Source of the DNA: Nitrospirillum sp034653275
GTDB taxonomy: Bacteria > Pseudomonadota > Alphaproteobacteria > Azospirillales > Azospirillaceae
Length of the DNA stretch: 64,000 bases
Reading direction: 5' to 3'
NCBI RefSeq assembly: GCF_034653275.1
Contig: NZ_JAYEES010000001.1
Coordinates: 1,499,994 to 1,563,993, forward strand
Positions 32,941-41,915 of the stretch are shown piece after piece. How positions within the stretch are numbered: the stretch's first letter is position 1; each line of letters starts with the position of its first letter. The translations under genes and the position numbers were made by a program. The notes beneath the pieces were generated by a model. The model did not search any database. It saw nothing but the letters and a program-made list of their open reading frames with translations, and was not told the origin of the DNA.

Positions 32941-34209
32941 TCAGCGCAGCGCGCGGAAGGCGGCGCGCACCTCGGCCGTGAACAGCTCGGGCTGTTCCCA
33001 AGAGGCGAAATGGCCGCCGTTATTGGCCTCGCTGAAATAGACCAGGTTGTGGTAGCAGCGGTCCGCCCAGGTCTTGGGCGCGCGGTAAATCTCACCGGGG
33101 AAGACGGTGACGGCGACCGGCAGCGTCTTGATGTCGATGGCGTTGAAGTTGTTGGAGTGGTCTTCCCAGTAGATGCGCGCGGCCGAGGCACCGGTGCGGG
33201 TCAGCCAGTAGAGCGAGATGTCGTCCAGCATCTCCTCCCGCGTCAGCACGCGTTCCGGCTGGCCGCCGCTGTAGGTCCAGGTGGCGAACTTGTCGTACAT
33301 CCAGGCGGCCAGACCGGCCGGGCTGTCCAGCAGGGAATAGCCGATGGTCTGCGGCCGCGTGACCATCATGTCGGCGTAGCCGGAGCTGTCGCGGTAAAAG
33401 GTTTCCAGCGCGTCGAACGCCGCCCGTTCCTGGGGCGTGAGCGACGCCGGGGCCGGGCCGCCGGCCTTCAGGATGGCCGCGATCTCCTTGGGCACCGTGC
33501 CCGGCATGTTGAGGTGGATGGCCATCAGGCCGGGGACGTTCTGCAGGGCCATGCGCTGCGAAATGACGGAACCGCAGTCACCGCCCTGCGAAACGTAGCG
33601 CTCATAGCCCAGGCGGCGCATCAGCGTGCCCCAGGCGCGGCCGACATGATCGGAGCCCCAGCCCTTGGCCGAGGGCTTGCCCGAAAAGCCGAAGCCGGGG
33701 ATGGAGGGGATGACCAGGTGGAAGGCGTCGTCGGCGCTGCCGCCATGGGCCGTGGGGTTGGTCAGCGGGTCGATGACCTTCAGGAATTCCAGGATGGAGC
33801 CCGGCCAGCCATGGGTCATGATCATGGGCAGGGCCTTGGGGTGCCGGGACCTCACATGGATGAAGTGGATGTCCAGCCCATCGATCTGGGTGATGAACAT
33901 GGGCAGGGCGTTCAGCTTGGCCTCAAGCTTGCGCCAGTCATAGTCGGTGCCCCAGGTGCGCAGCAGCGACTGCATGGTCGCCAGCCGGACCCCCTGGCTG
34001 TCGTCGGGCACGGTCTCGGCCTCGGGCCAGATGGTGGCGTTGACGCGCCGCTTCATCTCGGCCAGCGCCTCATCCGGGATCTGGACCTTGAACGGGCGGA
34101 TGGCCTCGTCGCCCGTGGCGGCCCGCACCGCGCCGGGAAGGGTGCCCAGGGCACCGGCCGCCGCCGTGGCGGCCAGGAAATGTCGGCGTGTCGCCGGGGG
34201 GAAATTCAT
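32941..34209 (-). CDS. Tat-exported epoxide hydrolase (EHN type)
   Basis: 422 residues. A twin-arginine signal (ATRRHFLAATAAAGALG) opens the protein. The EHN domain (IRPFKVQIPDEALAEMKRRV) precedes an alpha/beta hydrolase fold with MTHGWPGSILEFLKVI, SIPGFGFSGKP and the nucleophile elbow QGGDCGSVI. Most relatives read GGDWGS; here Cys replaces Trp after the nucleophilic Asp. The lid and C-terminal His region (NNGGHFASWEQPE) are intact. It converts an epoxide to a diol in the periplasm. It is the first gene of the operon with the Ser hydrolase and the aldehyde dehydrogenase, with a GTTA-N6-GTGA motif about 70 bases upstream. Confidence 0.9.
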   Translation of the reverse strand: MNFPPATRRHFLAATAAAGALGTLPGAVRAATGDEAIRPFKVQIPDEALAEMKRRVNATIWPEAETVPDDSQGVRLATMQSLLRTWGTDYDWRKLEAKLNALPMFITQIDGLDIHFIHVRSRHPKALPMIMTHGWPGSILEFLKVIDPLTNPTAHGGSADDAFHLVIPSIPGFGFSGKPSAKGWGSDHVGRAWGTLMRRLGYERYVSQGGDCGSVISQRMALQNVPGLMAIHLNMPGTVPKEIAAILKAGGPAPASLTPQERAAFDALETFYRDSSGYADMMVTRPQTIGYSLLDSPAGLAAWMYDKFATWTYSGGQPERVLTREEMLDDISLYWLTRTGASAARIYWEDHSNNFNAIDIKTLPVAVTVFPGEIYRAPKTWADRCYHNLVYFSEANNGGHFASWEQPELFTAEVRAAFRALR

Positions 34210-34280
34210 GGATCGCTTCCCTTTTCCGCAGAGGATGGTCCCACGGCGGAATCAGTAAGCGAGAGGCGGATGCGGCGCCT

Positions 34281-34294
34281 GTTATGGCTTGTGA
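34281..34294 (+). promoter_or_regulatory. GTTA-N6-GTGA motif
   Basis: GTTATGGCTTGTGA, about 70 bases upstream of the EHN epoxide hydrolase start. It shares 12 of 14 bases with the motif in front of the NB-ARC regulator gene. Confidence 0.5.
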
Positions 34295-34354
34295 TGCGGT
34301 ATTGGCGGCTGTCAGCCGCGTCCCGGATTCACCGCAGAAATTGGTGGACGACCC

Positions 34355-35080
34355 TCATTCGCAGCGCAGGTCGCTCATGAACTCATAGCGGTCGCCGCGA
34401 TAGGCCGAGCGGGTGAATTCGACCGGCGTGCCGTCGCCCAGGCGGGTGACACGCTCGATGCGCAGGACCTCGGCATTCTCCTTGACCGAAAAGATGCCGG
34501 CCTCCGTCGGTGTGGCGAGCGAGGCGCGGATGCGCTGCTGGCCCTTCACCGGGCGATAACCGTGGGTGCCGAGAGCCTCGTACAGGGAATCGCCCAGTTC
34601 CTCCAGCGCCGGCAGGAAACGTGCCGGCACCACCGCATGCTCTATGGCCAGCGGTTCCCCATCCGACAGGCGGATGCGGCTCAGCCGCGCCACCTTGGTC
34701 ACCACCGGGATCTCCAGCATCGCCGCCTCATCCTCCGTGGGGCTGGCGTAGGCCTTCATCATCCAGATGACGCCGGGCTTGTCGCCGCGCCGGCGGGCAT
34801 CGTCGCTGAAGCCGCTGAGGAAGGCCGGGGCCTCTATCCGGGGCGCCACGAAGGTGCCCGACCCGTGCTTGCGGAACAGCAGCCCTTCCTCGATCAACTT
34901 GTCGATGGCCTTGCGGATCGTCACCCGCGACATGCCGGTCAGGTCACTGAGATTGCGTTCCGACGGCAGCGCGTTGCCGGGGTCGATGCCGCCCGACGCG
35001 ATCTGTTCCCGCAGTTTCCGCGCGAGCTGCAAATAGATGGGGGTGCTGTCGTCGGGCTGGGGGGCCAGTTTATCGCGCAT
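34355..35080 (-). CDS. GntR/HutC-family regulator with UTRA domain (NagR/DasR-like)
   Basis: 241 residues from the ATG at 35080; a GTG three codons earlier is open. The N-terminal winged helix is clear (PIYLQLARKLREQIASGGI, LPSERNLSDLTGMSRVTIRK, LIEEGLLFRKHGSGTFV), followed by a UTRA effector domain (ARLSRIRLSDGEPLAIEHAV). HutC-type regulators of this form, such as NagR/YvoA and DasR, bind amino-sugar phosphates. It is encoded directly behind murQ in the same direction, so it probably senses a murein-derived sugar phosphate. A 16-bp palindrome of the DasR type is found upstream of the TonB receptor gene at 40610. Confidence 0.9.
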   Translation of the reverse strand: MRDKLAPQPDDSTPIYLQLARKLREQIASGGIDPGNALPSERNLSDLTGMSRVTIRKAIDKLIEEGLLFRKHGSGTFVAPRIEAPAFLSGFSDDARRRGDKPGVIWMMKAYASPTEDEAAMLEIPVVTKVARLSRIRLSDGEPLAIEHAVVPARFLPALEELGDSLYEALGTHGYRPVKGQQRIRASLATPTEAGIFSVKENAEVLRIERVTRLGDGTPVEFTRSAYRGDRYEFMSDLRCE

Positions 35081-35116
35081 TGGGATCACACGTCGAAAAA
35101 TGGGGAGAATTACACG

Positions 35117-36001
35117 TTAAAGGGGGCCATGGGCCAAGGCCGACTTCAGGTCTTTGGGATACAGCGACAAGAGTGCGTCGGCCTCCGCCGGGGGACGGCC
35201 CGAAGCGACAAGGACGGCCTTGCGGATGTTATAGTCGGAAACCTTCAGCGCGTCCTCCGCCTCTACTTCGGAGGCACCCGTCAATTCCTGTACGATACCG
35301 CAGGCACGGCGCGCCAGCTTTTCGTTGGAAACACGCATGTCCACCATCAGGCCACGGTAGACCAAGCCTAATCTTAGCATCATTGTCGTGGATAAAAGGT
35401 TAAGGACCACCTTCTGCGCCGTGCCCGCCTTCATGCGGGTGGAGCCGGCGACGGGCTCGCCCCCCGTCTCCGCCAGGATGGGGTGGTCGCTGGCGCTCAG
35501 CAGCAGGCTGCCGGGATTGTTGGCGATGCCGATGGTCAGGGCGCCGGCCGCCCGCGCCGCCGCGATGCCCGCGACGGTGAAGGGCGTGCGACCGCTGGCG
35601 GCCACGCCGATGGCGACATCGTTGGGGCCCAGGGCCGCCGTGGCGATCTGGGCGCGGGCGTCGGCTTCGTCATCCTCCGCCCCCTCCACGCTTTCTGTCA
35701 CGGCCAGGGTGCCGCCGGCCAGCACGAACACCAGGCGGTCGGCCGGCCAATTGTAGGTGGGGGTCAGTTCCACGCCGTCCTGGACGGCGATGCGGCCGGA
35801 GGTGCCGGCGCCCATGTAGACGATGCGCCCGCCGTCCCGCAGCCGGTCGGCCGCCGCCTCGCTGGCGGCGGCGATGCGGTCCAGCTGGCCGTAGACGGAG
35901 GACACGGCGGCGAGCTGGCCCTCCAACATCGCCTCCAGCGCGACCTTGGTCGGCCATTCGGCGATCTCGACGAAGCGTCGGCCGTAGGTTTCGGTGGACA
36001 T
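35117..36001 (-). CDS. murQ: N-acetylmuramic acid 6-phosphate etherase
   Basis: 294 residues, the normal MurQ length. It cleaves the lactyl ether of MurNAc-6-phosphate, giving GlcNAc-6-phosphate and D-lactate, in cytoplasmic murein salvage. The SIS fold is visible in GRIVYMGAGTSGRIAVQDGV and IGVAASGRTPFTVAGI, and the conserved ELTPTYNWP, VAGSTRMKAGTAQK stretches carry catalytic and binding residues. Its ATG follows the stop of the symporter gene without a gap (TGAATG), so the two are coupled. The GntR regulator is just downstream. Confidence 0.95.
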   Translation of the reverse strand: MSTETYGRRFVEIAEWPTKVALEAMLEGQLAAVSSVYGQLDRIAAASEAAADRLRDGGRIVYMGAGTSGRIAVQDGVELTPTYNWPADRLVFVLAGGTLAVTESVEGAEDDEADARAQIATAALGPNDVAIGVAASGRTPFTVAGIAAARAAGALTIGIANNPGSLLLSASDHPILAETGGEPVAGSTRMKAGTAQKVVLNLLSTTMMLRLGLVYRGLMVDMRVSNEKLARRACGIVQELTGASEVEAEDALKVSDYNIRKAVLVASGRPPAEADALLSLYPKDLKSALAHGPL

Positions 36002-37576
36002 TCAAATCTCCTGAAGGCGCGCGCGCCGCGCGGCGCCATCCGTCTGGCGGACGGCGCGCCCGCACGCGCATAGGGCGAAGGCGGCCAGCGTTCCAACGCA
36101 CAGCTGCCACGGAAAGGCGAGGGTCTGCAGGCCCGCCGGCAGGGACAGGGCCCGCGCCACGGCCGGCTGCAGCGCCAGCACGACGACGAAGCCGCCGGCC
36201 AGCGCCACCATGACCGAGACGCTGGAGCCCCGGTTGGTGAACAGCGCGGTGAAGTAGACGCCCAGCAGCCCGGCATAGGCGAAGTTCATGACCGACAGCA
36301 CGAAGTCCAGCAGCGGCGCCCGGGTGTAGTGCTGCCAGTAGTAGGAGCCTATGGCCATGGCCAGGGTGGCGGCGCTGACCGCGGCCATGCCGAAGCGTCC
36401 GGCCATGACGTAGTGGTGCTCACCGGCCTGGTGCCGGGCGGCGTGCCAGGGGCGGTAGAAATCCTGGATCAGCACCGACGACATGGCGTTCAGCGCCGAC
36501 ATGGTGGTGCCCACGGCCGTGGCGATGACGCCGATGGCCATCATGCCGCGGATGCCGGCCGGCGCCTCCGTCAGGATGAAGTGCATGAGGACGGTGATGT
36601 CCTCGCCCTGGAAGGCGCGGGCCGGGCCGGCGCCGGCCGCCGCGGGCCCGCGATAGAACAGGTAGAGCAGGCTGCCGATGGCGATGAACAGCCAGACGAT
36701 GGGGATGGCGGCGGCAATGGACAGGTACAGGCCCTTGGCGCTGGTGCGCGCGTCGCGGCAGGCCAGCAGACGCTGCGTCGTGTCCTGGTCCAGCGCGTAG
36801 TTGCCGATGAACAGCAGCACGATGCCGGTCAGCGACGCCCACAGGCTGAACGGGGCGGAGAGACTGGCCGTCAGATCGAACAGGCGCAACTTGTCACGCC
36901 CGTCCGGGGCCGCCGACAGGGTCTGGACCATGTCGCCCAGCGGCATGTCCAGGCGGTGCAGCAGCAGCAGCGTGATGCCGATGGCGGCACCGACATAGAC
37001 GATGAACTGCAGCAGGTCGATCCAGACGATGGCCTTCAGCCCCTTATGGAAGGCGAAGAGGAAGGACGCCAGGATGAGAAAGGCGGACGCCACCGAGACA
37101 TTGACCGCCGTGACCTCGCCAAAGATGATCATGGCCACGGCAATGGCCGCCAGGTACAGGCGGGCGCCGCCGGCGATGATGCGCCCCACCAGGAACATGC
37201 CGCCCGCCGCCTTCATGGCCGGCGGCCCGAAGCGCTGGCCCAGTAGCTCATACACCGTGGTGACGTTGTTGGCGTAGAAGCGGGGGATGAAGACGTGGGC
37301 GACGATCACCACCGCCAGGAAGGCGCCCAGGAAGGTGCTGAGATAGGTGAAATCGCCGCGATAGCCGAAGTCGGGGCCGCCCAGGAAGGTGGCGGCGGAC
37401 TGGGTGGTGGCCAGGACCGAGATGGCGGCCAGCCAGGCCGGAACCTGTCCCGACGCCAGGAAATAATCCCGGGCGTCGCCGCTGTCCTGCCGGTTGACGG
37501 CATAGCCCACGCCGGCGATGGCCAGGAAATACAGGCCCACGACCGCCCAGTCCAGACCCGAGAAAGCGCCACTCAT
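36002..37576 (-). CDS. Sodium:solute symporter (SSS family)
   Basis: 524 residues and about 13 helices. The ATG at 37576 is chosen because GGGGGTGG precedes it and because residue 5 onward (FSGLDWAVVGLYFLAIAGVG) is the normal first helix; a longer upstream frame has no helix or ribosome site. Typical SSS marks include the unwound helix 1 region and LATTQSAATFLGGPDFGYRG, plus the TTMSALNAMSSVLIQDFYRP stretch near the sodium site. Sodium-coupled import of a sugar or amino sugar is expected; since it is coupled to murQ and near a TonB receptor, MurNAc or anhydro-MurNAc is the likely cargo (inference). Confidence 0.9.
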   Translation of the reverse strand: MSGAFSGLDWAVVGLYFLAIAGVGYAVNRQDSGDARDYFLASGQVPAWLAAISVLATTQSAATFLGGPDFGYRGDFTYLSTFLGAFLAVVIVAHVFIPRFYANNVTTVYELLGQRFGPPAMKAAGGMFLVGRIIAGGARLYLAAIAVAMIIFGEVTAVNVSVASAFLILASFLFAFHKGLKAIVWIDLLQFIVYVGAAIGITLLLLHRLDMPLGDMVQTLSAAPDGRDKLRLFDLTASLSAPFSLWASLTGIVLLFIGNYALDQDTTQRLLACRDARTSAKGLYLSIAAAIPIVWLFIAIGSLLYLFYRGPAAAGAGPARAFQGEDITVLMHFILTEAPAGIRGMMAIGVIATAVGTTMSALNAMSSVLIQDFYRPWHAARHQAGEHHYVMAGRFGMAAVSAATLAMAIGSYYWQHYTRAPLLDFVLSVMNFAYAGLLGVYFTALFTNRGSSVSVMVALAGGFVVVLALQPAVARALSLPAGLQTLAFPWQLCVGTLAAFALCACGRAVRQTDGAARRARLQEI

Positions 37577-37684
37577 GCCACCCCCAACACCTTGCCCCCT
37601 CGACACGGGGGGGACCCTTCGATTTGCGGCCGCCGGCGGGCACCGCCAGACGGCGATGCCCGCCACGTTCCCCTTACTGGCCCC

Positions 37685-40417
37685 TTACTGGCGGAACGTC
37701 AGCGCGATGGAGAACACGCGACCCTCGACATTGTAGGTGTCGGGGAAGGTGTTGAACACGCCACCGGCGACGAAGGGTGGGTCCTTGTCCAGGATGTTCT
37801 GGATGCCACCGGACACCGATATGTCCTTGGTCAGCTTGTACGAGCCCGTCAGGTCGAAGTAGTTCTGCGCCGCGATGGTGCCGTTCTGCCCCGGGGCGCT
37901 GTTGCGCACCGAACCGATGCGCGTCCAGGCCAGGCGGACCATGGCGTCGTCGAACAGCCAGCTGACGCTGGCGTTGTGGCGGTAGTCCGGCTGCACCAGC
38001 GTCGTGCCGTCGCTGGAGCAGGTGGCGCCGTAGGTGCCGGCGCATTCCAGGGTGGCCACGGCGGCGTTGGGCTGGAACAGGTAGGTCGAGACGATGTTGG
38101 CCTGGTAGGCGAACTGGAGGCCCGCGCCGGGCAGCCATTCCGGCTCCACGAAATAGGTCATGCCGATGTCGAAACCCTTCTGGTCCAGCAGGCCCAGGTT
38201 CTGGTTGTTGACGTAGGCGTTCGCCAGGTGGCCATTGGTCGGGTTGCGCGACACCAGCTTGCACAGCGGGTTGTTGGCCGTCGGGTTGGTGATGTAACAG
38301 CTGGTCAGGGCGTTGACCGGCTGGATCACGCCGATCGCCCCGGTCAGGTTCAGCTGGTAATAGTCGACCGTGACGTTCAGGTGGGGGATGAAGGTGGGGG
38401 TGATGACCGCCCCGATGGTCTTCGTCTGGCCGGTTTCCGGCTGAATATTGGCGTTGCCGCCGTAGTAGTACTGGCCCTCCAGGTAGGACGGCGCGAAGGA
38501 GTTGGTGGAGCCCACGGCCGGCGCGCCGAAGCGGGCGCACTGGGCGGCGTTGCCGGTGCCCAGCACGCAGGGATCGCCGGCATAGCGCGGGGCCAGGCGG
38601 GCCACCGTCACCAGGTTGTTGAACGGCAGGGACGAGGTGGCGGCGGCGTATTCGCTGAAGTTCGGCGTGCGGATGACGCGCTGCATGGTGCCGCGGAAGC
38701 GGATGTTGTCATCCACCGTCCAGGTGAATTCGCCCTTGGGCGTGCCGTCGGCCCCCCACAGCGAGTATTCTGAGTAGCGGTAGGCGCCGCCGATGTCGAA
38801 GCCCTTGATCAGCGGCAGGTCCTTCAGGACCGGGACCAGCAACTCGCCGTAGATTTCCTTCACGTCGAAGCTGCCGCTGTAGGCGGCCTGCACGCCCTGG
38901 CGGAAGGTGTTGCCCGTCAGCAGGGCGGAATCCTGGGTATAATTGCCGGTCTCGTTACGGTACTCATAGCCCAGCGAGAAGCCCACCGGGCCCGCCGGCA
39001 GGGAGAACAGGTCGGCCGAGGTGCCGCTCAGCACGCCAGAGCCGATCAGCTGGTCGCGGGTGCGGTGGAAGGCGTCAAAGGTCAGGCCCAGCTGCTTCAC
39101 GCTGGACTGGTTGGGCCCGAAGAAATCGATGGTGTTGGCCAGCGAGGCGACGTTGTTCACGCCGGCGGCGCTGGTGACCAGGCCGTCGCCGGTGATGGGC
39201 GAGTCCTCGGTGGAACGGCCGTACTGCACATAGGCGTCCCACTTGATGTTCTTGGTGATGTCGCCGCGCAGGCCGGTCTGGATCTGCTCCGTCTCGCGGT
39301 CGGTGTGGTAGGTGATGAGGCCCAGTTCCGCCAGCGAGCGGGTGATGCGCATCTGCGCCGTGCCGTTGACGAAAGTCAGCTGGTTGGCGATCTGTGGCGT
39401 CAGGAAGGGATTGTTCTGGCTGATGGAAACGACCTGGTCGATGGACGGCGGATTGGGGCCGGGCGTGCCCGACTCCTCCGTCTTCGCGCGGGTGTACATG
39501 GCGCGGCCATAGAGTTCGACGTTGTCGAACAGGTCGTAGTGGTAAAGTGCTGTGGCGTTGTAGCGGTTCAGCGGCTCGATCAGCGGGTATTCGCTGCTGA
39601 TGTTCGAGGTGGCCGACGGGCTGGTGGTGAACTGGCCGCCGCTGTCGAAGCCGAATTTGCGCCCGCTGGCCACGTCGGTGAAGACGCCGCCCACGTTGGG
39701 GATGGTGCTGGCGGGGGTCAGCGCCCATTTGCGCGACCCCGAATCCACCTCATCCCGCTTGGTGTAGTTCAGGGCGACGACGACGTGGCCGCGGCCATTG
39801 TTGATATTGCCGCCGAAGGTCAGGTCCGCGCCGTATTCGGAACCGCCATGCTGGGCGCTGCGGTCGGTGACCGTGCCCTCGATGCCCTCGAAATCACGGT
39901 CCAGGATGAAGTTCACCACGCCGGCCACGGCATCGGCGCCGTAGACCGCCGCAGCACCGCCCGTCAGCACGTCCACCCGCTTGATCAGTGCCACCGGGAT
40001 GCTGCCGACGTCGACGGAGTTGCGGAAGCTGAAGGGGGTCGCGCGGGTGCCGTCGATCAGCACCAGCGACCGGCTCTGCCCGAAGTTGCGCAGGTCGAAG
40101 ACCTGGGCGCCGAAGGCGTCGCTGCCCTGGGAGGAGGCGCGCACACCGCCCGCCAGCTGCGGCAGCTTGGTCGAGAAATCCTGCACGGTCAGCGCCTGCT
40201 GCAGGCGGATGTCCTCGGACGAGGTCGATGCCACCGGGCTGGCCGCCGTCAGGCTGGGCCGGGGAATGCGCGTGCCCGTCACCACGATTTCTTCCAGGCC
40301 GGAATCCGCCGGCTCGGCACCGGCCGTGGCGGCGGATTGCGCGTAGGCGTTGCCGGCCAGCGCCGGCAGGAAAAGCAACGGTGCCGCCAGCGCGGCACGC
40401 CAATGTTTGTTCCGCAT
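37685..40417 (-). CDS. TonB-dependent outer-membrane receptor
   Basis: 910 residues from the ATG at 40417, preceded by GGAG. Signal peptide (ALAAPLLFLPALAGNAYAQ), then a TonB-box-like stretch (LEEIVVTGTRI), the plug domain (to residue ~170, with LVLIDGTRATPFSFRNSVDVG written in part) and a 22-strand barrel ending in SIALTFRQ with the expected terminal aromatic two residues in. This large subtype is common among carbohydrate/peptide receptors of alphaproteobacteria. It is upstream of the symporter, murQ and gntR genes with about 100 bases between, so it probably brings a murein fragment across the outer membrane. Confidence 0.92.
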   Translation of the reverse strand: MRNKHWRAALAAPLLFLPALAGNAYAQSAATAGAEPADSGLEEIVVTGTRIPRPSLTAASPVASTSSEDIRLQQALTVQDFSTKLPQLAGGVRASSQGSDAFGAQVFDLRNFGQSRSLVLIDGTRATPFSFRNSVDVGSIPVALIKRVDVLTGGAAAVYGADAVAGVVNFILDRDFEGIEGTVTDRSAQHGGSEYGADLTFGGNINNGRGHVVVALNYTKRDEVDSGSRKWALTPASTIPNVGGVFTDVASGRKFGFDSGGQFTTSPSATSNISSEYPLIEPLNRYNATALYHYDLFDNVELYGRAMYTRAKTEESGTPGPNPPSIDQVVSISQNNPFLTPQIANQLTFVNGTAQMRITRSLAELGLITYHTDRETEQIQTGLRGDITKNIKWDAYVQYGRSTEDSPITGDGLVTSAAGVNNVASLANTIDFFGPNQSSVKQLGLTFDAFHRTRDQLIGSGVLSGTSADLFSLPAGPVGFSLGYEYRNETGNYTQDSALLTGNTFRQGVQAAYSGSFDVKEIYGELLVPVLKDLPLIKGFDIGGAYRYSEYSLWGADGTPKGEFTWTVDDNIRFRGTMQRVIRTPNFSEYAAATSSLPFNNLVTVARLAPRYAGDPCVLGTGNAAQCARFGAPAVGSTNSFAPSYLEGQYYYGGNANIQPETGQTKTIGAVITPTFIPHLNVTVDYYQLNLTGAIGVIQPVNALTSCYITNPTANNPLCKLVSRNPTNGHLANAYVNNQNLGLLDQKGFDIGMTYFVEPEWLPGAGLQFAYQANIVSTYLFQPNAAVATLECAGTYGATCSSDGTTLVQPDYRHNASVSWLFDDAMVRLAWTRIGSVRNSAPGQNGTIAAQNYFDLTGSYKLTKDISVSGGIQNILDKDPPFVAGGVFNTFPDTYNVEGRVFSIALTFRQ

Positions 40418-40480
40418 GCTCCAAGCCCCCCCTGTTTTTTTGATCGCGGACATACCACTTTGCGGTACGCCTCAGACCAA

Positions 40481-40510
40481 TTAATACCAATCGAAGCCAG
40501 GTAGCGTCAA
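40481..40510 (-). promoter_or_regulatory. Candidate sigma-70 promoter of the TonB receptor gene
   Basis: On the minus strand TTGACG (40510-40505) and TATTAA (40486-40481) are 18 bases apart, 64 bases ahead of the receptor ATG. This is the best -35/-10 pair seen in the window. Confidence 0.5.
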
Positions 40511-40609
40511 GCGCCTCGTTGCAGTTTTCCTACCATACCAGCAGGAAATAGCAGGATTCTCGACAGTTTCGTGCCCGGGAGAAGGAGGTACCACCGGTGG
40601 ATGGACTCT

Positions 40610-40625
40610 AGTGGTCTATACCACT
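40610..40625. promoter_or_regulatory. DasR/NagR-type operator palindrome
   Basis: AGTGGTCTATACCACT: perfect 6-bp arms AGTGGT and ACCACT around CTAT. It fits the known DasR/NagR (HutC-type GntR) consensus, which has a core TGGTCTAGACCA. It lies 100 bases upstream of the -35 box of the TonB receptor gene and 20 bases beyond the sufS stop, and the matching regulator is encoded at 34355-35080. Confidence 0.6.
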
Positions 40626-40644
40626 GCCAGCGACCGGCCGCCGG

Positions 40645-41882
40645 TCAGCCCAGCATGTCCCGCGCGGCCAGCAGCGCGTCGGCCAGGCGGTCGACCTCGG
40701 CCGTCGTGTTGTACAGCGCGAAGGAGGCGCGGCAGGTGGCGGTGACGCCGAAGCGGGCCAGCAGCGGCTGGGCGCAATGGGTGCCGGCGCGCACGGCGAC
40801 GCCGAAGCCGTCGAGGATGGTGGCCACGTCCAGGGGATGGGCGCCAGCCAGGGTGAAGGCCAGGATGGGCCCCTTACCCGCCGCCGTGCCGATCAGGCGC
40901 AGCGAAGGAATGGCGGCCAGGCGCCGCTGCGCGTGGGCCAGCAGGCCCGCCTCGTGCGCGGCGATGGCGGCGGGGCCCACGCCGCGCAGATAGTCCAGCG
41001 CCGCCGCCAGGCCGATGGCCTCGACGATGGGCGGCGTTCCAGCCTCGAACCGGTGGGGCGGGTCGGCGTAGGTGACGGTGTCGCGCGTCACCTGGCGCAC
41101 CATCTCCCCCCGCCCAGCACGGGCGGCAACCGCCGCAGCCACGCCGCCTTGCCATAGAGGGCGCCGATGCCGGTGGGACCATAAAGCTTGTGCCCCGTCA
41201 GGACGTAGAAATCGACATCCAGGTCGCGCACGTCCACGCCCAGGTGGACGGCCCCCTGTGTGCCATCGGCCAGCACGGGGACGCCCCGGGCGTGGGCTAG
41301 GCGCACGATGTCGCGCAGCGGCGTCACCGTGCCCAGGACGTTGGACATGTGGGTGATGGCCACCAGCCGCGTCCGGGGTGTCAGCGCCCGCTCCACCGCG
41401 TCCAGCGACAGGCCGCCATCCTCGCCCACATCCACCCATTTCAGCACGACGCCATGACGCTCACGCAGGAAATGCCAGGGGATGATGTTGGCGTGATGCT
41501 CCATGACCGAGAGCACGATCTCATCCCCCGGCCGGATGACGGCCTCGCCAAAGGCGCGGGCCACCAGGTTGATGGCCTCCGTCGCCGACTTGGTGAAGAC
41601 GATCTCCTCCACGCTTTCCGCGTTCAGGAAGGCGCGCACGCTGTCCCGCGCCCGCTCGAACCCGTCCGTCGCCCGGTTGGCCAGGGTGTGGGACCCGCGA
41701 TGGACATTGGCGTATTCGGCGTAGATGGCCTGGGTCATGCGGTCCACCACCGCGCGCGGCTTCTGCGCCGAGGCGGCGTTGTCCAGATAGACCAGCGGCC
41801 CGCCGTCGACCCGCAAGGCCAGGATGGGGAAGTCGGCGCGCAAGCGGTCGACGTCATACGGGGTCGCCACTGTACCATCCAT
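40645..41882 (-). CDS. sufS: SufS-type cysteine desulfurase (frameshifted)
   Basis: Class-V PLP enzyme that removes sulfur from cysteine as a persulfide. First part (41882-41088): VYLDNAASAQKPRAVVD, the PLP Lys in LTGHKLYGPTGIGAL. Second part in another frame: EMVRQVTRDTVTYADPPH, EAGTPPIVEAIGLAAALDYL and the active-site Cys in RAGTHCAQPLL. One added base in the C-run 41106-41111 restores a 412-residue protein with the normal LGGGGEMVR join, as expected for SufS. The ATG at 41882 has GAGGGGAGA ahead. A matching SufE is encoded at 44257-44697, and a CoA transferase gene lies 34 bases upstream. Confidence 0.9.
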
Positions 41883-41915
41883 CACCCGTCTCCCCTCCCC
41901 GGCCCACACCGCCGC

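Noticed and set aside
40645..41882. Two-part SufS as a natural split gene
   Set aside because: The parts are joined exactly by one base in a C6 run and the second has no start signal, so a frameshift or assembly error explains it better.
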